From positions 1 to 9,794 of the forward strand of contig VAZZ01000291.1 of NCBI GenBank assembly GCA_005884715.1: 9,794 nucleotides of DNA, in the 5' to 3' direction. The translations under genes and the position numbers were made by a program. This document shows positions 1 through 6,330 of this stretch, in pieces (position 1 is the stretch's first letter; each line of letters opens with the position of its first letter). The DNA is from Alphaproteobacteria bacterium (GTDB lineage Bacteria > Pseudomonadota > Alphaproteobacteria > Rhizobiales > Aestuariivirgaceae). The notes beneath the pieces are model-generated. The model was not told the origin of the DNA, searched no databases, and was given only the letters and a program-made list of their open reading frames with translations.

Positions 1-1
1 C

Positions 2-271
2 ACCGGCCTCTTCACTTTCGAAGTCGATGATAAGATCGATATTCCGCGCTTCGCCGATCTCCTGAAATTCTTCCGGCTCGGCGTGAGCTGGGGCGGGCAT
101 GAAAGCCTGATCGTGCCGGTCGAGGCCTCGCTCGCCCAGACGCCCGGCGTCAATTCCTTCGACCGCTTCAGTGTCAGTCCGCGCGCCATCAGGCTGCATG
201 TCGGGCTCGAAGATCCGGAAATGCTGTGGGCCGACCTGGAAAGGGCCCTCAACAAGAGTGTGAAGACTTAG
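2..271 (+). CDS. Cys/Met metabolism PLP-dependent enzyme, C-terminal fragment (cystathionine beta-lyase/gamma-synthase-like)
   Basis: This is the last 89 codons of a gene that begins before the window. The frame is open from base 2 and stops at TAG 269-271. The stretch SWGGHESLIVP followed by R-LHVGLEDPE-LW-DLERAL matches the C-terminal domain of the trans-sulfuration family (cystathionine gamma-synthase, cystathionine beta-lyase, methionine gamma-lyase). The SWGG segment lines the active site and the arginine of the RLHVGLED strand normally binds the substrate carboxylate. The PLP lysine would be upstream, so the exact reaction cannot be chosen. These enzymes are cytoplasmic homotetramers. 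The gene ends 80 bp before the first solute-binding protein gene on the same strand, so co-transcription is possible, although a strong palindrome separates them. Family assignment is fairly sure; specific activity is not. Confidence 0.85.
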   Translation, partial: TGLFTFEVDDKIDIPRFADLLKFFRLGVSWGGHESLIVPVEASLAQTPGVNSFDRFSVSPRAIRLHVGLEDPEMLWADLERALNKSVKT

Positions 272-318
272 AGCGTTTCCCGCCAAAGTTGCTCGACTTT
301 GGCGATAAGGAAACGCTC
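271..318. repeat. Palindromic intergenic element (19-bp stem with a 4-nt bulge)
   Basis: Outer arms GAGCGTTTCC (271-280) and GGAAACGCTC (309-318) pair perfectly. Inner arms CGCCAAAGT (281-289) and ACTTTGGCG (296-304) also pair perfectly around the loop TGCTCG. ATAA (305-308) is an unpaired bulge on the 3' side. The element starts on the last base of the upstream TAG stop. No T-run follows, so it is not a classical intrinsic terminator. GAGCGTTTCC-type palindromes recur between genes in rhizobia, from general knowledge. A role in 3'-end protection or partial termination is inference. Confidence 0.85.
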
Positions 319-351
319 CAAGAGTAGAGTGTCAACAAGGGAGGAGAACCG

Positions 352-1629
352 ATGAAAAGACTACTGCAGACCATCATGTTCGGCGCCGGCATCGCTGCCC
401 TGGCGAGCGTCGCTTCGGCCGAAACCAAGGTGCAGCTCGTTGAAGTGATCACCAGCCCGCAGCGCACCGAATTCCTGCGCAAGGAGCTCGATGAATTCGA
501 GAAGGCCAATCCCGACATCAAGGTCGAGATCGTTTCGCTCCCCTGGGGCCAGGCCTTCGAAAAATTCCTCAGTATGGTGCAGGCCGGTGAAACACCGGAT
601 GTCGTCGAAATGCCGGAACGCTGGATGGGCCTCTATGGCAATAACGGCCAGCTCGAGGATCTCGGTCCCTATATGAAGGACTGGGCCGAGCTCGCAACCC
701 TGGGCGACCGCGCCAAGCAGTTCGGTTCCACCGTCAAGAACACGCAATATATGCTCCCCTATGGCTATTATGCCCGGGCGATGTTCTGGAACAAGAAGCT
801 GTTCGCCGAAGCGGGCCTCAAGGAAGCGCCGAAGACGATCGATGAATTCGTCGCCGACGCGAAGAAGATCGCCGAACTCGGCAATGGCAAATATGGCTAT
901 TGCCTGCGTGGTGGCCCGGGCGCTTTCGGCGGTATCCAGATGTTCATGAACATCATGGACGGCAAGCCCGGCTTCTTCAACGCGGACGGCACATCGACCT
1001 TCAATGAAGAAGGCTCGATCAAGGGCCTGCAGATGCTGCAGGACATGTACAAGAATGGCTGGGTGCCGAAGGACAGCGTCAGCTGGGGCTTCAATGAAAT
1101 CGTCACCGGCTTCTATACCGGAACCTGCGCCATGCTCGATCAGGATCCGGACGCTCTCATCGGCATCGCCGAGAAGATGAAGGCGGATGATTTCGCTGTG
1201 GCGCCAATGCCCGTCGGTCCCAATGGCAAATCCTATCCGACGCTTGGCTATGCCGGCTGGTCGATGTTCGCCGACAGTCCGGCCAAGAAGGAATCCTGGA
1301 AGGTCATCGAGTTCCTCTCGTCCAACAAGCAGAATCTCGAATGGGCCAAGGTCGTCGGTGTGCTGCCGATTCATAATGGCGCCGAGCAGGATGCTCATTT
1401 CAAGACCGAACAGTTCAAGGGCTGGTTCGAGGAGCTTTCCAATCCCGACAAATATGTCTTCGTGACGCCGCCGACGCATCTTGAGAATCTGGGCGTGTTC
1501 TATGATTCGATGGTGCCGACCGGCTTCCAGGAAATCCTGCTGGCGAAGCGCACGCCTAAAGAGGTCGCCGATGAATGGGCGACATTCCTCACCGGCGAAC
1601 AGAAGAAGTGGATGGAAAAGAACAAGTAG
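352..1629 (+). CDS. Carbohydrate ABC transporter, periplasmic solute-binding protein (operon 1)
   Basis: A 425-residue protein of the extracellular solute-binding family 1 type (UgpB/MalE-like). It captures a sugar in the periplasm and delivers it to the permease pair encoded downstream. The N-terminus is a clear Sec signal peptide: MKRLL, a hydrophobic core to about residue 20, then ASA followed by E24, giving likely cleavage after residue 23. After it come the family's usual features: an ELDEFEKANPDIKVEIVSLPW block, then AGETPDVVEMPERW. The start is firm because GGGAGGAG (339-346) lies 5 nt before the ATG. It is the first gene of a four-gene importer, followed by a 232-bp gap with an inverted-repeat element before the first permease. 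Nothing visible fixes the substrate; a mono-, oligosaccharide or polyol are all possible. Confidence 0.9.
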   Translation: MKRLLQTIMFGAGIAALASVASAETKVQLVEVITSPQRTEFLRKELDEFEKANPDIKVEIVSLPWGQAFEKFLSMVQAGETPDVVEMPERWMGLYGNNGQLEDLGPYMKDWAELATLGDRAKQFGSTVKNTQYMLPYGYYARAMFWNKKLFAEAGLKEAPKTIDEFVADAKKIAELGNGKYGYCLRGGPGAFGGIQMFMNIMDGKPGFFNADGTSTFNEEGSIKGLQMLQDMYKNGWVPKDSVSWGFNEIVTGFYTGTCAMLDQDPDALIGIAEKMKADDFAVAPMPVGPNGKSYPTLGYAGWSMFADSPAKKESWKVIEFLSSNKQNLEWAKVVGVLPIHNGAEQDAHFKTEQFKGWFEELSNPDKYVFVTPPTHLENLGVFYDSMVPTGFQEILLAKRTPKEVADEWATFLTGEQKKWMEKNK

Positions 1630-1665
1630 CAGACGCTGGAAAGCGAGGACCGTCACCCACATTTT

Positions 1666-1823
1666 CCCCCTCTCCCGTCCGCCAGGATGGGAGAGGGTGC
1701 CCGAAGGGCGGGTGAGGGCTCTTTGCCTGAACCGTGCTAGCTTGTTGAGGTCGTGACAGGTTGCGCGAAAGAGCCCTCATTCGGCCTTCGGCCACCTTCT
1801 CCCACGCTCCGCGCGGGAGAAGG
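1666..1823. repeat. Long inverted-repeat intercistronic element, copy A
   Basis: A composite palindrome between the binding-protein and permease genes. The left half folds as CCCTCTCCC (1668-1676) with GGGAGAGGG (1689-1697), then a mini-hairpin CCC-GAA-GGG (1700-1708). GAGGGCTCTTT (1714-1724) pairs with AAAGAGCCCTC (1768-1778) across a 43-nt unrelated centre. The right half has GCC-TTC-GGC (1784-1792), then CCTTCTCCC (1795-1803) with GGGAGAAGG (1815-1823). A related copy sits at 7760-7924. Blocks 1689-1722 and 7782-7815 (34 nt) differ at 2 positions; blocks 1768-1808 and 7869-7909 (41 nt) differ at 3. Such elements are familiar in alphaproteobacterial intergenic DNA. There is no open frame of note and no transposase. 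Confidence 0.85.
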
Positions 1824-1861
1824 TGAAAGCCTCTTATAGCCCTTCGCCCAGACGCAATGAT

Positions 1862-2776
1862 ATGACCGCACTCGCTGAAGACATCGGATTACTGCAAAGA
1901 CAGGCGGATCGGCGCCGCTTCATCGAGCCGTGGCTCTATCTGAGCCCGGCCTTGATACTCATTTTCACTGTTCTCATCGTGCCACTCATCATCGGCATCA
2001 GCTATTCGTTCCGTAAATTCTCGGCCTTCCACTCCGAATATGCAGGCCTCGATCAGTATCGCGCCATGCTCGGAGATAGCGTGTTGCATGGCGCGCTCAT
2101 CAACACAGCATGGTGGACGGTGGCAAGCCTCGTGCTTCAGTTCTTTCTCGGCCTCGGCCTTGCCCTCCTCCTCAACCGGCCGTTTCACGGGCGCCGCCTG
2201 GTGCAGGGTCTCGTCTTCCTGCCCTGGGCGGTGCCGATCTTCCTGACCGGGCTCACCTGGGCCTGGCTGTTCAATCCCCTCATCGGCCCCTTGCCGCATA
2301 TCTTCCATGCCATCGGATTGCAGGCCGAGCCCGTCACCATCCTGGCGGATCCGGCGACCGCCATGTGGGGACCGATCATCGCCAATGTCTGGTTCGGCAT
2401 CCCCTTCTTCGCCATCACGCTGCTCGCGGCGCGCAAAGCGATTCCCTCCGAGCTCTATGAGGCGGCAGCCATTGACGGCGCTTCGCCCTGGCAGCAATTC
2501 ACCAAGGTGACGCTGCCCTTCCTCGCCCCAACCATCGCCATCACGGTAATGTTGCGCACCGTGTGGATCGCCACATTCGCCGATCTCATCTATGTCATGA
2601 CCGCAGGAGGGCCCGCGGGATCGACCAATACGATCGCCACCTATATCTATGTGTCGGCCTTCAAATCGCTCGACAAGGGCTATGCCTCGGCGATCGCCGT
2701 TCTGCTTCTCGTCCTCCTCATCGCCTATGCGCTCATCGTCATCCAGATGCGGCGCACGCTTTTGAGGGATGTCTGA
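1862..2776 (+). CDS. Carbohydrate ABC transporter permease, MalF-type (operon 1)
   Basis: A 304-residue inner-membrane protein of the binding-protein-dependent transport permease family. It forms one half of the translocation pore. A short cytoplasmic N-terminus rich in charged residues leads into a first membrane segment at about 25-48, with about six in total. The EAA loop that contacts the ATPase is present: EAA at 200-202, G206, then the LP of TLPF. I chose ATG 1862 because it gives a normal N-terminus for the family. An in-frame GTG at 1823 would add 13 residues encoded by the edge of repeat A. ATG 1862 has no good Shine-Dalgarno upstream (CCAGACGCAATGAT), which is unusual here and suggests weak translation. 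The stop TGA overlaps the next ATG (ATGA at 2776), so the two permeases are probably translationally coupled. Confidence 0.9.
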   Translation: MTALAEDIGLLQRQADRRRFIEPWLYLSPALILIFTVLIVPLIIGISYSFRKFSAFHSEYAGLDQYRAMLGDSVLHGALINTAWWTVASLVLQFFLGLGLALLLNRPFHGRRLVQGLVFLPWAVPIFLTGLTWAWLFNPLIGPLPHIFHAIGLQAEPVTILADPATAMWGPIIANVWFGIPFFAITLLAARKAIPSELYEAAAIDGASPWQQFTKVTLPFLAPTIAITVMLRTVWIATFADLIYVMTAGGPAGSTNTIATYIYVSAFKSLDKGYASAIAVLLLVLLIAYALIVIQMRRTLLRDV

Positions 2777-3621
2777 TGCCAGGCCAATCCCTCTTCCAGC
2801 GTATCGCCGGCCAAATCGGCCTTTACGGCGCCGTCGCCTGCTACGTCGTCTTCGCGCTCTTGCCGATCTACTGGACGATCAAGATCTCGGTGACACCGCA
2901 GGATCTCCTCTACAGCGAGGGCATCCGCCTGTGGCCCAGCCGCATGACGCTCGCCAATTATGCAAGCGTGCTCAAGGCTTCCGATTTCCCGCGCTATTTC
3001 CTCAACAGCATCATCGTCTCGGTCTCAACCGCCTTTATCGTCACGGTGGTTGCCTCCTTCGCGGGCTATGCGCTGTCGCGCTTCCGCTTCCGCGGCAAGG
3101 CATTGGTGAGCCTCGTTCTGCTCCTCACCCAGACCTTTCCGCTGGTGATGGTCATCCCGCCGATCTACCGGATCATGGGGCAACTCGGCCTCACCGACAA
3201 TCTGTATGGCCTGATCATCATCTACACTGCCTTCAACATCGCCTTTGCCACCTTCCTGATGCAGTCCTTCCTCGACGGCGTGCCGAAGGATCTCGAAGAA
3301 GCGGCGATGATCGATGGCTGCACGCGCCTTGATGCGCTGCGCCGCGTCATCCTGCCTTTGACGCTGCCCGGCATGGGCGCCACGGTCGCCTTCGTCTTCA
3401 CCGCGGCGTGGAGCGAATTGCTGTTCGGCCTCATGCTGATCAACAGCGAGAGCCAGAAGACCTTCTCGGTGGGGCTTCTCACCTTTGTCGGCAAATTCGC
3501 GGTCGACTGGGGTCAGATGATGGCGGCTTCGGTGCTGGCGCTTATCCCAGTCTGCCTGTTCTTTCTCTTCCTGCAACGCTATCTGGTCACCGGCCTTACC
3601 GCCGGCGCCGTCAAGGGATAG
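2776..3621 (+). CDS. Carbohydrate ABC transporter permease, MalG-type (operon 1)
   Basis: A 281-residue inner-membrane permease, partner of the preceding one. An N-terminal membrane segment (about 15-37, GAVACYVVFALLPIYW) is followed by the periplasmic loop and the core transport domain. The EAA motif is EEAAMIDG (EAA at 175-177, G181), with ILPL after the usual spacing. The C-terminus ends in the family-typical TGLTAGAVKG. The start is ATG 2776, which overlaps the upstream stop. A GAGGGA at 2764-2769 inside the upstream gene provides a ribosome site. The TAG stop is only 3 nt before the ATPase start, so this is one transcription unit. An upstream in-frame extension inside the previous gene exists but is just overlap reading. 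Confidence 0.92.
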   Translation: MPGQSLFQRIAGQIGLYGAVACYVVFALLPIYWTIKISVTPQDLLYSEGIRLWPSRMTLANYASVLKASDFPRYFLNSIIVSVSTAFIVTVVASFAGYALSRFRFRGKALVSLVLLLTQTFPLVMVIPPIYRIMGQLGLTDNLYGLIIIYTAFNIAFATFLMQSFLDGVPKDLEEAAMIDGCTRLDALRRVILPLTLPGMGATVAFVFTAAWSELLFGLMLINSESQKTFSVGLLTFVGKFAVDWGQMMAASVLALIPVCLFFLFLQRYLVTGLTAGAVKG

Positions 3622-3624
3622 ATC

Positions 3625-4680
3625 ATGGCCTCGGTTTCATTACGTGGCATCCATAAGAAATTCGGGCCGGTCAGCGTCCTCGAGAAGATCGATCTCGACA
3701 TCGAGGACGGTGAGTTCGTCGTGCTGGTCGGCCCCTCAGGCTGCGGCAAGTCGACATTGCTCAGATCGATCGCCGGACTTGAAACCATCGATGGCGGGGA
3801 GATCCGCATCGGCGACCGGCTGGTCAATCATGCGGCACCCAAGGACCGCGACATCGCCATGGTGTTCCAATCCTATGCGCTCTATCCGCATATGGATGTT
3901 CGCCGCAACATGGCTTTCAGCCTGAACTTGCGCAAAAGCCCGGCGGAGCTGATCGCAGAGCGCGTCAGCGCGGCATCGGCGAAGCTAGGCCTCGGCAGCC
4001 TGCTCGAACGCCTGCCGAAGCAGCTTTCCGGCGGGCAACGGCAGCGCGTCGCCATGGGCCGGGCGATCGTGCGCAATCCAAAAGTGTTCCTGTTCGATGA
4101 GCCGCTCTCCAATCTCGATGCCAAACTGCGCTCAACCATGCGCACCGAGATCAAGGCGCTGCATCAGTCGCTCAAGACTACGTCGATCTATGTCACCCAT
4201 GATCAGATCGAGGCCATGACCATGGCTAACCGCATCGTCGTGATGCATGACGGCATCATCCAGCAGGTCGGACCGCCGCTCGAGCTCTATGACCGGCCGG
4301 CCAATATCTTCGTCGCCGGCTTCATCGGCTCGCCGACGATGAATTTCTTCGATGCCGTCAGCCAGGGGAAATCGGCGCGCCTCGGCGATGGATCGGCGCT
4401 TGTCCTTCCCACCGGCGCTGTGGTGAAGGAAGGCCGGGAGATTGTGATCGGGATAAGGCCGGAGCATCTGCGTTTCTCGGGCGAAGGCCTTCCCGGCAGG
4501 GTGGTAGTGGTCGAGCCCCTTGGCATGAGCACACAAGTGACGCTCGATGCGGCCGGAGAACGCGTCACGCTCATGGCGCTCGAGCGTCCCAGTCTCGCAC
4601 CCGGCGATGCGAAATCTCTGACGGCCCGGCCTGAGGACATCCATGTTTTCGATCGATCCACGGGACTGAGGTTGAACTAG
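3625..4680 (+). CDS. Sugar ABC transporter ATP-binding protein (MalK/UgpC/SmoK type, operon 1)
   Basis: A 351-residue cytoplasmic ATPase that powers the importer encoded just upstream. All motifs are intact: Walker A GPSGCGKST (36-44), Q-loop glutamine Q82 in VFQSYALYPHM, signature LSGGQ (134-138), Walker B VFLFDEP (154-160), D-loop SNLDAKLR (162-169) and switch histidine H192 in VTHD. The nucleotide-binding domain ends at about 235 with the GSPTMNF segment typical of the MalK group. The remaining 115 residues are a TOBE-type regulatory domain (EIVIGIRPEHLRF and onwards). Length and order fit carbohydrate CUT1 importers. The start ATG lies 3 nt after the permease stop. Nothing is missing, so this subunit should be functional and could in principle serve other sugar importers too. 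Confidence 0.95.
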   Translation: MASVSLRGIHKKFGPVSVLEKIDLDIEDGEFVVLVGPSGCGKSTLLRSIAGLETIDGGEIRIGDRLVNHAAPKDRDIAMVFQSYALYPHMDVRRNMAFSLNLRKSPAELIAERVSAASAKLGLGSLLERLPKQLSGGQRQRVAMGRAIVRNPKVFLFDEPLSNLDAKLRSTMRTEIKALHQSLKTTSIYVTHDQIEAMTMANRIVVMHDGIIQQVGPPLELYDRPANIFVAGFIGSPTMNFFDAVSQGKSARLGDGSALVLPTGAVVKEGREIVIGIRPEHLRFSGEGLPGRVVVVEPLGMSTQVTLDAAGERVTLMALERPSLAPGDAKSLTARPEDIHVFDRSTGLRLN

Positions 4681-4758
4681 CTTGCCTCTTGCAATTGTCG
4701 GCCAAGCCGTGAGATTTGGGAAATATCAGCATGTGAAGTCACGCCTAGAGGTGGGCGG

Positions 4759-4771
4759 CCGGAAATTCCGG
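4759..4771. repeat. 13-bp perfect palindrome
   Basis: CCGGAA-A-TTCCGG is a perfect inverted repeat 78 bp after the ATPase stop codon. It could be a protein-binding site or chance. No T-run follows, so a terminator is unlikely. Confidence 0.4.
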
Positions 4772-5160
4772 AAGAGTCCGAAATGCTAACTCATTGATAT
4801 TGCTGGAGGCGGCATTTGCGGAAATTCATTATTTATTCCCTTTTTCCGGTGTTTTGAGAGCCGGCGACCTGACCCCATTGCGCCGGGAGCTGATATTTTC
4901 ACCGATGAAAAAATCGATGAATCGCTAGCCATATGAATGTCTTAACCGCATTGGAGCGAGGGCGACGCCACCCCTGCCGTTAGCGAGCTGGATCTGAGCA
5001 CCGCCGGCAATCTGATTATTTTCCACTATTTTATTCGCCAGGTGCTCTTGGGCGAGACTCGGACCCGTTGAATTCAGGCCACGCGAGCTGTGCAGATTTG
5101 CATTTATTCAAGAGATGCCGGCTTTCGCCGAGATGTCGAAGTCATTCATCTGGGTTCCCA

Positions 5161-5180
5161 TTTGCGCGCTAATATGCAAA
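5161..5180. promoter_or_regulatory. Candidate operator/promoter dyad upstream of the SorC-family regulator
   Basis: TTTGC (5161-5165) and GCAAA (5176-5180) form an inverted repeat with a 10-nt spacer. A TAATAT hexamer (5170-5175) that could serve as a -10 element lies between the arms. The position, 30 bp before the GTG start, would suit autorepression by the encoded regulator. No good -35 hexamer is visible at normal spacing, and the arms are short, so this is a hypothesis. A similar TTTGC/GCAAA pair occurs at the end of the same gene. Confidence 0.4.
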
Positions 5181-5210
5181 AGCTTCGTCCCGCAATAATG
5201 GGCAGGGTGC

Positions 5211-6164
5211 GTGGCGCGCAAACCGGATTCAGACGCAGACAGGCTCGATGACGCGGCACGGGCGGGCTGGCTATATTATATCGCCGGCAACACCCAGGAC
5301 GAGATCGCCCGCAAGCTCGGCGTATCCCGACAGACGGCGCAACGGCTCGTCTCGCTCGCGGTCAGCGAGAAGCTGATCAAAGTCCGGCTCGATCATCCGA
5401 TCGGCCATTGCCTCGAGCTTTCGGAAAAGCTGAAAGCTCACTACGGCATCGATTTCTGCGAAGTCGTGCCGAGCGACCCGGAATCGACCTCGACGACGCT
5501 TGGTGTTGCCGAGGCCGCGGCGGCCGAGCTCGAGCGCTATCTCGTCTCGCAGCATCCGGTCATCGTCGCCATGGGAACAGGACGCATGCTGCGCGCCATG
5601 GTCGAGCAATTGACGCCGATGGATTGCCCGCAACACAAGGTCGTTTCGCTTGTCGGCAATATCGCGCCCGACGGCTCGGCTTCGCTTTTCGATGTGGTGA
5701 GCCGCATCGGCGACCGGGTGAAGGCGCCGCATTATCCGATGCCGCTGCCGGTGATCGCCACCACTGTGCATGAGAAATCCCTGCTTCTGGCACAAAAGCC
5801 CCTGCGCAATGTCATCGAGCTGGCGCGCCAGGCGGACGTGACCTTTGTCGGCATCGGCACGGTAGATGAGGACGCGGCACTGTTGCGCGACGGCTTCGTC
5901 AAGCCCGATGAAATCCGCGCACTGGTCAGGACCGGGGCGGTCGGCGAGATCATCGGCTGGGCCTATGACGCCAATGGGACGCTGATCGACGGGCTGACCA
6001 ATGACCGGGTGCTGAGCGTCCCGCTTGAACAGCCGGCGCCCCGCAGAATGATCGGCGTCGGCATGGCGATACCGCGCCTGCGCGCTATCAAGGGTGCCAT
6101 GCGTGGGAAATTGATCAATGGCCTGATCACGAATGAGAGGATGGCTGAGCTTTTGCTTGAATAA
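5211..6164 (+). CDS. SorC/DeoR-family sugar-binding transcriptional regulator
   Basis: A 317-residue cytoplasmic DNA-binding protein. Residues 29-49 (QDEIARKLGVSRQTAQRLVSL) form a helix-turn-helix of the SorC type. Residues from about 58 to the end form the sugar-binding effector domain, with the family's IVAMGTGRMLRAMVEQL and DVTFVGIGTV segments and the C-terminal LRAIKGAMRGKLINGLITNE. An effector such as a phosphorylated sugar or a polyol would be expected. It lies directly before a SmoEFGK-like importer on the same strand, and related regulators (SmoC) neighbour sorbitol/mannitol genes in Rhodobacter, so control of that operon is the natural inference. The start is GTG 5211: an in-frame TAA at 5196-5198 blocks anything upstream and the N-terminus fits homologs. 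The ribosome site (AGGG, 3 nt away) is weak. Confidence 0.9.
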   Translation: MARKPDSDADRLDDAARAGWLYYIAGNTQDEIARKLGVSRQTAQRLVSLAVSEKLIKVRLDHPIGHCLELSEKLKAHYGIDFCEVVPSDPESTSTTLGVAEAAAAELERYLVSQHPVIVAMGTGRMLRAMVEQLTPMDCPQHKVVSLVGNIAPDGSASLFDVVSRIGDRVKAPHYPMPLPVIATTVHEKSLLLAQKPLRNVIELARQADVTFVGIGTVDEDAALLRDGFVKPDEIRALVRTGAVGEIIGWAYDANGTLIDGLTNDRVLSVPLEQPAPRRMIGVGMAIPRLRAIKGAMRGKLINGLITNERMAELLLE

Positions 6165-6175
6165 CTAGCAAAAGC
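6149..6175. promoter_or_regulatory. 9-bp stem-loop spanning the regulator stop codon
   Basis: GCTTTTGCT (6149-6157) pairs perfectly with AGCAAAAGC (6167-6175) around a 9-nt loop that contains the TAA stop (6162-6164). No T-run follows, so termination would be weak. The arms contain the same TTTGC/GCAAA words as the dyad before the gene, with one base more spacing. It could be a 3'-end hairpin or a second regulator-binding site. Confidence 0.5.
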
Positions 6176-6254
6176 CCAAAATTTATTCCCGAGTAGGAAC
6201 AAGAAGTTGATTAGCATGTTGCGGTGCTTTTGTGCGGTGCAGCAGTAAAACGGC

Positions 6255-6292
6255 TTGACTTAATCTCTCGATCATTATGAGATAATGCTCAT
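6255..6292 (+). promoter_or_regulatory. Candidate promoter and operator for the smoEFGK-like operon
   Basis: TTGACT (6255-6260) is a good -35 match. Possible -10 hexamers are TATGAG (6276-6281, 15-nt spacer), TGAGAT (6278-6283, 17 nt) and GATAAT (6281-6286, 20 nt); none is ideal. Two overlapping dyads cover this region: CATTATGAGATAATG (6273-6287, 6-bp arms) and ATGAG-N6-CTCAT (6277-6292). A repressor bound here would block the promoter. The region lies 39-76 bp before the smoE ATG. Assignment to the SorC-family regulator is inference. Confidence 0.5.
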
Positions 6293-6330
6293 TAAAGAAG
6301 CAAATGCTCGCTACATATGGGAGGATATCA

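Larger units (their letters stand above)
4681..5210. other. 530-bp intergenic region without a supported gene
   Basis: This stretch separates the first importer from the regulator gene and is visibly richer in A/T than the genes around it. No frame shows a convincing protein with start and ribosome site. A short frame ending at TGA near 5070 (protein-like run ELDLSTAGNLIIFHYFIRQ, from 4985) has no start codon and may be chance or a gene remnant. There is a 13-bp perfect palindrome, CCGGAAATTCCGG (4759-4771), and a promoter/operator-like dyad at its right end (5161-5180). I see no tRNA, transposase or clear intrinsic terminator after the ATPase stop. Confidence 0.6.

Noticed and set aside
361..1662. 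433-codon open frame on the minus strand opposite the first binding protein
   Set aside because: It mirrors the codon pattern of the + strand gene, has no family resemblance, and the + strand product has a signal peptide, ribosome site and clear homology.
1666..1823. CRISPR or insertion sequence at the repeat elements
   Set aside because: There is no regular repeat-spacer array and no transposase. The structure is a single head-to-head palindrome of the kind common in intergenic DNA.
4831..6190. ATTTATTCCC occurring at 4831-4840 and at 6181-6190, on both sides of the regulator gene
   Set aside because: A 10-bp AT-rich word in two AT-rich spacers is weak evidence. Flanking bases do not extend the match enough to call a repeat or target duplication.
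6304..6330. ATG 6304 as the smoE start
   Set aside because: It would place nine residues before the signal peptide, and the good ribosome site GGGAGG fits ATG 6331.
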